This document shows positions 1 to 5,438 of a DNA stretch of 5,438 bases, one piece after another. The stretch covers positions 1 to 5,438 of the forward strand of contig CAYOBW010000401.1 in the NCBI GenBank assembly GCA_964402115.1, given 5' to 3'. The notes under the pieces were generated by a model. It was not told the origin of the DNA. It did not search any database and saw nothing but the letters and a program-made list of their open reading frames with translations. A program made the position numbers and the translations under genes. The number at the start of each line of letters is the position of its first letter. Position 1 is the stretch's first letter. This DNA is from CAYOBW01 sp964402115. Its GTDB lineage: Bacteria > Verrucomicrobiota > Kiritimatiellia > UBA8416 > CAYOBW01.

Positions 1-49
1 CCTTATTGCGTTATTACGCGAAGCGGATACGCTTGTTCCTTATTGCGTT
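1..49. repeat. 12-base direct repeat flanking a small hairpin
   Basis: CCTTATTGCGTT occurs at 1-12 and again at 38-49. Between the copies lies AAGCG-GATA-CGCTT (21-34), a 5-base-pair stem with a 4-base loop; GCGT-TATT-ACGC (8-19) overlaps the first copy. The second copy runs straight into the heptamer array. The first copy touches the window edge, so further copies may lie outside. Confidence 0.5.
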
Positions 50-116
50 GAGCGTTGGACGTTGAGCGTTAAGCGTTAAGCGTTCAAACTTTTAACTCTC
101 AACGTTTAACTCTCAA
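48..116. repeat. Degenerate 7-base repeat array with internal reversal of orientation
   Basis: On the plus strand, successive 7-base units run TTGAGCG (48), TTGGACG (55), TTGAGCG (62), TTAAGCG (69), TTAAGCG (76) and TTCAAAC (83). From 89 to 116 the same unit appears on the minus strand, in register: TTGAGAG (116-110), TTAAACG (109-103), TTGAGAG (102-96) and TTAAAAG (95-89). The second half is also a 14-base direct repeat, with TTTAACTCTCAA at 91-102 and 105-116. The array lies beyond the 3' end of the transglutaminase-like gene and encodes nothing evident. Confidence 0.75.
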
Positions 117-142
117 TGAAAAAAGTTGCCAGGTAGTATATT

Positions 143-157
143 CCCGGTACCCCCGGG
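143..157 (-). terminator. Weak candidate hairpin downstream of the transglutaminase-like gene
   Basis: CCCGG (143-147) and CCGGG (153-157) form a 5-base-pair GC stem with a 5-base loop, about 70 bases past the TGA stop at 225-227. On the minus strand it is not followed by a T-run; the only T6 (A6 on the plus strand, 119-124) comes about 19 bases later. It could end the transcript only weakly, so this call is tentative. Confidence 0.2.
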
Positions 158-224
158 TGGTTGGTTTGCTTATTGATTCATTCTCGCATTTCCGAATTCG
201 CGCATTCTGTCTCCGGCTTCCTAC

Positions 225-2504
225 TCACTTCCCCGGCGTCAGCGTAAATGTGCCCACCGTCACCCGCGCAGGACCTTTAAACTTCAATACGTTCTTGCCC
301 GCTTTTAGCTCGATCTCGACCGGTGCCGTCTTGTCCCATAAGCCAATCGTATACGGCAAAGGCATTTCAACAGCAGCACCGCCATTCGCCGTAGCAAAAA
401 CGACCTGTTTGGGTTTGGGTGTCACGACGCTGGCAACAAGCTTGTATTTGCCGCCCTTGGGGGCATCGAACGTATACTCAAACGTGTCAGACTCCTTGCT
501 GTAGCGCGAGAGGTGCAGAAGCGTGTCGCCCGCCTTGTTTTTGACAAAGACAATCAGATCCGTTTGCCCTCCCCTATACGCTGCCTTTGTGCTCTCGGTG
601 GGACTGCTGCAGGCTGCCGAAGGAATGGTGATCACGCCCTTGTCGTCGACCGTGACCTTTCCTGTCGCCGCCGGTTCTTTCGCCGCGACGGACGCAGGGC
701 TTGACGGCTTCGCACTCTTTGACTTCAGCCCGGCGATGATGCGTCTTTGCTCATGCAGCGCCAGCTCATTCCAGAAGATCGGCTTCTCGATCTCTCCCTT
801 TTTCTTCGGCGCGGGACCTCTGCTCTTGCCGCTCCAGGTGATGAGACCCGGCTTCGGCTCCTCACCGACTAGTGCGCCGAGCCACTGCGGTCTCTTCACC
901 CGCATGAAGGCGGTCGCATCTTCACGAGCCCGACTGCTGGCATGGAAATTGACATCCGCACGATAGGGTTTGGATCTGGCATCGTTCATGGCCGCATAAA
1001 AGCCACGACCTCCCGGACGCCAATCGTCGCCCGGTTTGGATTCGCCGCCCAGTCTGGTTGCCCACCCGTCAGGATGCCAGTGAGCGAGCGTCGCGTGTCC
1101 TGGTTCTTTCCGTGCAGTGGTAGGTATGCCAAACGCTTGCAACGTGAAGCGCCCGAAAAATGCGCGCCGACCACAAATCCCGCCATTGGCCAGGATATTC
1201 TGCATGAAGGCGAGTTCTGGACGGTCGTTTACCACGTCCCCACTGCCATACCTGATCTCTTTATCGACCACATCGACATAGATGGAGGTATCCCCATGAT
1301 CCGGAATACAATCCGGCCGTAGGTTGCGGAGCATCTCACGTCCCCAGGCAAGGATCTCGTCTGGATCGCCCGCATTCACTGCCATGACCATGTTCCAGAC
1401 GCTTAGATCCTTGAAGCCCTGGTCGAGTTCTCCATCCAGATACCACTTTTCGTAGCTCAGATATCTCTTCACCGGATTGATCGTGTTGTCGGAGCCATTA
1501 CTGCCAGCAACCGCTTCGTCGCCTTCTTTGGAATCACCTCCGATGTTCGCCTGCTTTTTTATTGGCACCGCGTGCCCGAGGCTTACGGCCAATGCGAGCC
1601 TCTGGAAAACTCCATCCTTCGCCTTGGCACTGGCTTTCTGGATGTCGGTGTAGATCTTCATCGCCTCGCCGAATTTGCCGTCGGTCGGGCCGTCGGCAAC
1701 CAGCATCTGAATCATCAAGTCTTTGTTTGAGAAGAGCTCTTGGATCAGTTTCTCATTCTCTGGGTGTTTCTCGGCAAACTCTGCCAAGCCGCGTGGGGTT
1801 GCGGTTGTGATGACGATATACTGCGCCAGTTTGCCATCCAGTGCGTCGCTGCCCAGGATTCCGCTCATTCCCAGTGCATCCATCGCTTTCCAGGTGGCGG
1901 CCACGGCCTTTTCATGAGCCTGCTTGGCTGCTTCCGCGGCTTTCATGGCTGCAGGCAGACCGGCTTCAGCTTCCTTGACGGCAATCCTCGCCTTTTCGAT
2001 GCCGCTCGCGAGCCCATCAATCTCCTTCTGCCTGAGCGCGAGGAACTTCTCCGCAGATGCCAGCTCTTTCTCCTTCTCCGGATCATTTTCCCCCATTGCC
2101 TTAGCCCGCTGCAGTTCGTTCTTTGCGTCCTCAAGCGTCTTAGGACCGTATTTCAGACTCTCTTCCAGTTGCCTGAGCTTGTCCTCCGCAGCCTCCATTT
2201 TCGCAACAGCTCCATCCTTTTCGGCTGCATCCTTTTCAGGCCCCTCCTCGGCTTTGATGGCTGCCGTCCACACCGATACCTTGGCCTGATCGATTGCCGG
2301 CAGCTGCTTCTCTATTTCCGCCTTCAAAGCTTCCAGCAGTCCGGCGTATTTTGCTTCCAACGTTTGACCCGTTTGGGTCAGTTCAGCGACGGACTCCCGG
2401 GCCCTGTCGCCTGCTTCCGTCGGTTTACTCGTGGCAGCCGCCGTAGTTCCCGCAACGAGAACGAGGCTGCAGAGCATCGGCGTGAGTGTATAATGACGTT
2501 TCAT
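225..2504 (-). CDS. Secreted transglutaminase-like protein with N-terminal coiled coil and C-terminal CBM-like domain
   Basis: This is a 759-residue exported protein. Residues 1-24 form a signal peptide: positive MKRH start, hydrophobic core, then Ala-Ala-Ala before Thr25, with no lipobox. Residues 35-205 are Ala/Glu/Lys/Leu-rich and look like long coiled-coil helices. Residues 206-310 look helical, and 315-345 form a Gly/Ser/Asp linker. The core at about 345-595 resembles transglutaminase-like cysteine enzymes: Cys444 in NGGICGRRAFFGRF is the likely nucleophile and His470 in PGHATLAHWHPDGW the likely base. The usual third Asp is not evident after GW; Asp479 or Asp494 are alternatives. Residues 611-759 form a beta-rich module ending in AGKNVLKFKGPARVTVGTF, like carbohydrate-binding beta-sandwiches. 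From memory, secreted proteins of planctomycete/verrucomicrobial genomes share the Cys block, the WDKTAPVEI motif and the FTLTP end. Substrate is unknown; it could be a crosslinker, a peptidase or an inactive relative. The start is set by the signal peptide; no Shine-Dalgarno is visible. It lies 55 bases after the LamG gene, on the same strand. Confidence 0.92.
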   Translation of the reverse strand: MKRHYTLTPMLCSLVLVAGTTAAATSKPTEAGDRARESVAELTQTGQTLEAKYAGLLEALKAEIEKQLPAIDQAKVSVWTAAIKAEEGPEKDAAEKDGAVAKMEAAEDKLRQLEESLKYGPKTLEDAKNELQRAKAMGENDPEKEKELASAEKFLALRQKEIDGLASGIEKARIAVKEAEAGLPAAMKAAEAAKQAHEKAVAATWKAMDALGMSGILGSDALDGKLAQYIVITTATPRGLAEFAEKHPENEKLIQELFSNKDLMIQMLVADGPTDGKFGEAMKIYTDIQKASAKAKDGVFQRLALAVSLGHAVPIKKQANIGGDSKEGDEAVAGSNGSDNTINPVKRYLSYEKWYLDGELDQGFKDLSVWNMVMAVNAGDPDEILAWGREMLRNLRPDCIPDHGDTSIYVDVVDKEIRYGSGDVVNDRPELAFMQNILANGGICGRRAFFGRFTLQAFGIPTTARKEPGHATLAHWHPDGWATRLGGESKPGDDWRPGGRGFYAAMNDARSKPYRADVNFHASSRAREDATAFMRVKRPQWLGALVGEEPKPGLITWSGKSRGPAPKKKGEIEKPIFWNELALHEQRRIIAGLKSKSAKPSSPASVAAKEPAATGKVTVDDKGVITIPSAACSSPTESTKAAYRGGQTDLIVFVKNKAGDTLLHLSRYSKESDTFEYTFDAPKGGKYKLVASVVTPKPKQVVFATANGGAAVEMPLPYTIGLWDKTAPVEIELKAGKNVLKFKGPARVTVGTFTLTPGK

Positions 2505-2559
2505 TGTGTTTGCATGGGCAACCCTGGCAGGCCACTCCCGCGGGCTTCCCTGTGCAGCC
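2505..2559 (-). other. Short intergenic gap with a four-codon mini-ORF overlapping the next start
   Basis: These 55 bases separate the LamG stop codon from the start of the transglutaminase-like gene. No strong terminator hairpin with a T-run is seen, so read-through into the downstream gene is possible. No Shine-Dalgarno lies within 5-12 bases of the downstream ATG; the nearest G-rich run (CAGGG) is about 18 bases away. On the minus strand, ATG CAA ACA CAA TGA ends at 2501 and its TGA overlaps the gene's ATG as ATGA. Confidence 0.4.
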
Positions 2560-5217
2560 CTACCGCACGATGAACAGCGTGCCCTGCCCGGTCACATTCA
2601 CGATCTGCAGGCCCTGCAGCGAGCCCCAGGCGGCGTTCGTCGGGCGGACGATAACGGTGACGTAGTCGTTGACGGAGGGCACCGTGAGCGTGGCATCCAC
2701 GTAGTTCTCGCCCACCACCCACGTGCTCGACCCGGTCACCGCGATGGACTTCTGCACGGCGCCCGGAGCGCCGGCGTAGTTGATGTTCACGCCCAGGGAG
2801 ACGTCATACGTCCGCCCCGGCGCATCGGGCTCGCGCACGAGGGCCAGCACCTTGTAGTCGCCGTAGGGCAGCCCGTTGACGCGGACCGCCAGGCTGTTGT
2901 TGCCGTCGCTGAAGATCCAGTCGCGCATGAGGAAGCCGGCATACACGCCGGACCCGCCGTCCGTCCGGGCGCAGCTCGTGGCCTGCCCCCAGTCCACGTT
3001 GCCGGTGCCGACGCCGTCCGTGGTCTTGCCGACGTCGAACGTCACGCCGGGCGCCGGGGCGCCGTTCGCCCAGAACAGCGAACCCGCGCCAAGATCGACG
3101 CCCGCGCCGTTCCAGTACTTCTCCCCGCTCTTGAATTCGCTCATCAGGTGGCCCGGACTGGCGGCGCCGAGATAGTTCCCACGCTGCTGCGACATGTCGA
3201 ACTGGATGGCGTCGCACGCCCCCTCCGGCGCCAGCGTCCCCGGGATCGTCACGTCGTCGAGCGCCACCCACCCCCAACTACCGTCCGAGGAGTCAACCAG
3301 GTCCACCGTGTAGGTTTCGGTCGCGCTCACGTACGACGCCAGCTGGGCCGCCGTCCAGCGGTACTGGATCGGATCGGCGCCGCTCGACCCGCGCCGCATA
3401 TCCAGCAGGTAGACGCCGTCGCTGGCACGGCGCAGATAGGCGCGCATGGTGCCGTTGATGCTATGCGTCAAGTCGACATGGCTGAATTCGTTGGCCGCGA
3501 AGGTCGCCGGCCCCGTGCCGCCGGCCAGCCACAGCGCGAGGTCGCCGCTGCCGTCGAGCTTGAAAGCGGGCGACCGGACCAGCAGCGTGGCGTGGCGGTT
3601 GTCGTTGGCGCTACTGGCATACGGTTCGCCCCGCAGCCCGTAGCCGCCGTGCGTCGTCAGCAGCCCCGAGCCGGCTATGTACTGCTGCATGTACACCGTC
3701 GGGATCGAGTCCGTTCCCGGCAGCACGCTGCGCGACACGAGCACGTTGCGCCAGCCCTGCAGGGTGCCGTCCTCGAAGTCATACGCCAGGCCCGAGGTGC
3801 TCGATGCCGCCGGCACAGCGGTCGCCGCCACGCCCCTGGCCAGCGCGAGGATCTGGTTCGGTGCGAGGGCCTTGTCGAAGATGGCGACGTCATCGAGCCT
3901 GACCCGCGCGAAGGACGTTATGGCAGGCCCCCCCTGCTCGCGCGCCCCGAGGACGACCCGCTCGTAGCAGTCGTCCCGGATGCCGCCCGTGGCCGCCTGC
4001 GACATGTTCAGGGCGCCATCGACGTAAACGCGCTTCCGGCGGCCGTCATACGTGCAGGCGATATGATGCCAGTTCCCGTCGCTCATGGCCGATGGACCCG
4101 CATCCTGGTCCTCGTTCGACAGCCCGCGCGTCGTGAAGGCGGGGTGATCCGCCGTGGTGCCGTACTTCCGCGCCTGCCAGCCCCACGTGCTCTCTCCGTG
4201 CTTCGTCACGAAAGGTCCCCACGTTCCCGGCCAGCCTTTGACCCACGCCGACACGGTCAGATTCTGGGCCATGATAAACGGGTCCACCCGCGTCCCGTTG
4301 TACGCCACGCTATCGATGATGACATAGTGATCGCCGGCCGTCAGGTCGATGGACTTGCCGCCGGCCAGCGCCGCCGGAACGTCGGTGGAGTAGGAGCCGC
4401 CGTTCAGCGTGCCGTAGTATCCGTGACCGCTCTGGTCCGTGCAGGTGCTGTCGTTGAAGTTCCAGCAGGCGACAACCGGCGCAACGCTCGCCGCGTTGGT
4501 CGGACTGCCGCCGCCCGCCAGGTAGCGCACCTGGTTCAGCGCCAGGACTTCGTCGAAGATGGCGATGTTGTCGAGCTTGACCTGGGCATACGAGCCGATG
4601 GCCCCGGCGCCCCCGTTCTCCCGTGCCCCGAAGACGACCCGCTCGGAGGACGGCGTGATCTTGCCGGTCACCCGAAGCGACCGGTCCAGCACGCCGTCCA
4701 CGTAGATGCGCTCGTTCCAGCCGTTGTAGGTGCAGGCGATGTGGTGCCACTGGCCGTTGGCGGCGCTCGTCGTCGTGCCGTCCGTGTCCTCGCTGCTCGT
4801 TCCCCGTGCGGTCCACCCGACCACACTGCCGGTGCCGTACCGCCGCACCTGCCAGCCGGTTGTCTCTCCACGCTTGGCGACAAAGGGCTCCCACTCGCCA
4901 TTCGGCCACCCTTTGACCCAGACGGAGACCGTGATGTTGGATCCCAGGTTGAAAGGGTCGTTGACGGCGCCGTAGGCGATGCTGTCGATGATCGCGTACC
5001 GGCCGTCGGCGCCGGTCAGATCGAGGGACTTGCCGCTCCCCAAGGCGGCCGGAACATCGGTGGAGTAACTGCCGCCGACGAGCGTGCCGTCGTAGCCGTG
5101 ACTCGACGAGTCCACGCAGGTCGCGTCGTCGAACGTCCAGTACCCGACGAGCCCTGCCCGGGCTGCCACCGCCCACATGACCACCACACCCGCCCAAACA
5201 CCGATGAACCTGCGCAT
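2560..5217 (-). CDS. Secreted multidomain protein with two tandem LamG (concanavalin A-like) domains
   Basis: This is an 885-residue exported protein. Residues 1-21 form a signal peptide: MRRF start, hydrophobic stretch 5-19, and an Ala-Arg-Ala cleavage motif before Gly22. LamG domain 1 is about 23-236 and LamG domain 2 about 247-462. Both show the family pattern: a YWTFDD or CWNFND opening, DSSSHGYDGT or DQSGHGYYGT, WHHIACTY, YVDGVL or YVDGAL, and a closing LDNIAIFDEVL or LDDVAIFDKAL. The two copies are plainly a duplication. Residues 476-663 (YDFEDGTLQGWR to ALDDVTIPG) look like a further jelly-roll/MAM-like domain. Residues 668-885 look like a galactose-binding or malectin-like beta-sandwich (NGLPYGDYKVLALV, LQGLQIVNV). 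LamG domains bind glycans or proteins, so an extracellular binding or adhesin role is likely. No catalytic domain is recognised. The protein stops soon after the last strand, without a PEP-CTERM or transmembrane tail. The start is supported by the signal peptide and a G-rich ribosome-binding site. Confidence 0.93.
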   Translation of the reverse strand: MRRFIGVWAGVVVMWAVAARAGLVGYWTFDDATCVDSSSHGYDGTLVGGSYSTDVPAALGSGKSLDLTGADGRYAIIDSIAYGAVNDPFNLGSNITVSVWVKGWPNGEWEPFVAKRGETTGWQVRRYGTGSVVGWTARGTSSEDTDGTTTSAANGQWHHIACTYNGWNERIYVDGVLDRSLRVTGKITPSSERVVFGARENGGAGAIGSYAQVKLDNIAIFDEVLALNQVRYLAGGGSPTNAASVAPVVACWNFNDSTCTDQSGHGYYGTLNGGSYSTDVPAALAGGKSIDLTAGDHYVIIDSVAYNGTRVDPFIMAQNLTVSAWVKGWPGTWGPFVTKHGESTWGWQARKYGTTADHPAFTTRGLSNEDQDAGPSAMSDGNWHHIACTYDGRRKRVYVDGALNMSQAATGGIRDDCYERVVLGAREQGGPAITSFARVRLDDVAIFDKALAPNQILALARGVAATAVPAASSTSGLAYDFEDGTLQGWRNVLVSRSVLPGTDSIPTVYMQQYIAGSGLLTTHGGYGLRGEPYASSANDNRHATLLVRSPAFKLDGSGDLALWLAGGTGPATFAANEFSHVDLTHSINGTMRAYLRRASDGVYLLDMRRGSSGADPIQYRWTAAQLASYVSATETYTVDLVDSSDGSWGWVALDDVTIPGTLAPEGACDAIQFDMSQQRGNYLGAASPGHLMSEFKSGEKYWNGAGVDLGAGSLFWANGAPAPGVTFDVGKTTDGVGTGNVDWGQATSCARTDGGSGVYAGFLMRDWIFSDGNNSLAVRVNGLPYGDYKVLALVREPDAPGRTYDVSLGVNINYAGAPGAVQKSIAVTGSSTWVVGENYVDATLTVPSVNDYVTVIVRPTNAAWGSLQGLQIVNVTGQGTLFIVR
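3832..5151 (-). repeat. Intragenic tandem duplication encoding the two LamG domains
   Basis: The stretches 4510-5151 (residues 23-236) and 3832-4479 (residues 247-462) encode the two LamG copies and align over their whole length with an offset of about 225 codons. The segment YSTDVPAAL is identical in both (residues 51-59 and 276-284). WHHIACTY, SERVV/YERVV, the FGARE/LGARE pair and the IAIFD/VAIFD ends also match. Resemblance persists at the DNA level around 5051-5069 and 4376-4394. About half of the residues agree by eye, so the duplication is not very recent. Confidence 0.88.
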
Positions 5218-5231
5218 TGCCGACCCCCCCC
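5218..5231 (-). promoter_or_regulatory. Probable G-rich ribosome-binding site of the LamG gene
   Basis: On the minus strand the ATG is preceded by six bases (TCGGCA) and then an uninterrupted run of eight G, seen as CCCCCCCC at 5224-5231 on the plus strand. A G-rich tract at this distance can act as a Shine-Dalgarno element using G-U pairing, and it supports this ATG as the start. The homopolymer is unusual and could vary in length. Confidence 0.55.
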
Positions 5232-5371
5232 TGTTTCAAGTTCCACACAACCTCTTGGCGAGGCCAAGGACCATTCGCACGCGGCCCACAAGGCCAATCC
5301 ACTTCCATATGATGACATAAACCGACCGAAATGGGACATGGAATTCCAGCAGTTCTCATTATGGCCGAAGA
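5232..5371 (-). promoter_or_regulatory. Presumed leader and promoter region of the LamG gene
   Basis: This non-coding stretch must hold the promoter if transcription starts inside the window. An inverted repeat, CTTGGC-GAG-GCCAAG, lies at 5254-5268, about 37 bases upstream of the start codon. It could be an operator or a small leader hairpin. An AT-richer patch around 5308-5320 (minus strand TTTATGTCATCATAT) could contain a -10 region, but no convincing -35/-10 pair is visible. Confidence 0.25.
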
Positions 5372-5438
5372 CCGCCTGAAGGCGGGACTCCGAACGGCGT
5401 AAACGCGCTGGAAACCGGTTTGGAGTCCCGGCTTTAGC
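5372..5438. repeat. Palindromic intergenic repeat element (paired inverted arms)
   Basis: A perfect 9-base inverted repeat is formed by CGGGACTCC (5383-5391) and GGAGTCCCG (5422-5430). Pairing continues inward through GAAC/GTTT with one G-T wobble and outward through CTGAAG/CTTTAG with one G-T and one mismatch, giving arms of about 20 bases around a spacer of about 22. The left arm overlaps a separate small hairpin, CCGCC-TGAA-GGCGG (5372-5385). This is the form of a dispersed REP-like palindrome; similar 'GCGGGACTCC' units are, from memory, common in planctomycete/verrucomicrobial-type genomes. The element runs to the window edge, so its full length is not known. It could also act as a bidirectional terminator. 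Confidence 0.6.

Noticed and set aside
1..116. CRISPR array at the left edge
   Set aside because: The units are only 7-14 bases long with no unique spacers, and no cas gene is present.
119..124. T6 on the minus strand as an intrinsic terminator tail
   Set aside because: No stem lies directly before it; the nearest GC stem is about 19 bases away.
143..199. KpnI-, SmaI- and EcoRI-like sites suggesting vector polylinker
   Set aside because: The sites are not in polylinker order or spacing, and the surrounding bases match no cloning vector I recognise; chance is enough.
157..966. Plus-strand open frames opposite the 3' end of the transglutaminase-like gene
   Set aside because: They are short, overlap one another, lack domains, and lie antisense to a well-supported coding region.
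1740..2573. A 277-codon plus-strand frame opposite the coiled-coil region
   Set aside because: It is antisense to a repetitive Ala/Glu/Lys-rich coding stretch; Leu/Phe/Arg runs are the expected complement, and the sense product has a signal peptide and a domain.
2501..2722. A 73-codon minus-strand frame ending at the ATGA overlap
   Set aside because: Most of it lies inside the LamG C-terminal coding region in another frame and is Arg-rich. It also gives no PEP-CTERM tail. Only the short end beside the downstream start is noted.
4310..5359. A 349-codon minus-strand frame overlapping the LamG gene
   Set aside because: It is an out-of-frame, Arg-rich reading of the same DNA with no recognisable domain.
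2506..5379. A 957-codon open frame on the plus strand opposite the LamG gene
   Set aside because: It shares codon boundaries with the LamG gene, so its stops could arise only from TTA, CTA or TCA codons there, which GC-rich coding avoids. The translation is Arg/Val/Gly/Ala-rich without signal peptide or domain, whereas the minus strand encodes clear LamG domains.

Overview
The window holds two protein genes, both on the minus strand, with short repeat-rich intergenic DNA at each end. Together the two genes fill about 91% of the window. No RNA gene, CRISPR array, transposase or other mobile-element gene was found. Reading in the direction of transcription, from high to low coordinates, the order is as follows. 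(1) A palindromic intergenic repeat at 5372-5438, cut by the window edge. (2) A leader of about 150 bases. (3) An 885-residue secreted protein at 2560-5217, built from two duplicated LamG/concanavalin-A-like domains and two further beta-sandwich-type regions. (4) A 55-base gap. (5) A 759-residue secreted protein at 225-2504, with an alanine/glutamate-rich coiled-coil N-terminal half, a transglutaminase-like Cys-His domain and a C-terminal beta-sandwich. (6) About 220 bases of non-coding DNA containing a hairpin, an array of degenerate 7-base repeats that reverses orientation midway, and a 12-base direct repeat.

The protein types (exported LamG multidomain protein, exported transglutaminase-like protein ending in a CBM-like module), the fairly GC-rich coding and the intergenic repeat styles suggest a member of the Planctomycetota-Verrucomicrobiota-Lentisphaerota-Kiritimatiellota group, perhaps a Kiritimatiellota- or Lentisphaerota-like lineage. 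This is inferred from family knowledge and memory of similar sequences; there is no marker gene in the window to prove it.

Both proteins carry clear N-terminal signal peptides and have no later membrane helix, so both probably act outside the cytoplasmic membrane. They are co-directional and could share a transcript. The upstream gene is visibly more GC-rich (40 of 60 bases G or C in 2881-2940) than the downstream one (31 of 60 in 1681-1740), so they may have different histories. A joint role, such as a carbohydrate- or protein-binding surface protein beside a secreted thiol acyltransferase or protease, is possible but unproven. No previously undescribed system can be demonstrated here. The best leads are the transglutaminase-like protein with an unusual architecture and an uncertain third catalytic residue, the orientation-reversing heptamer array, and the paired inverted repeat at the right edge.
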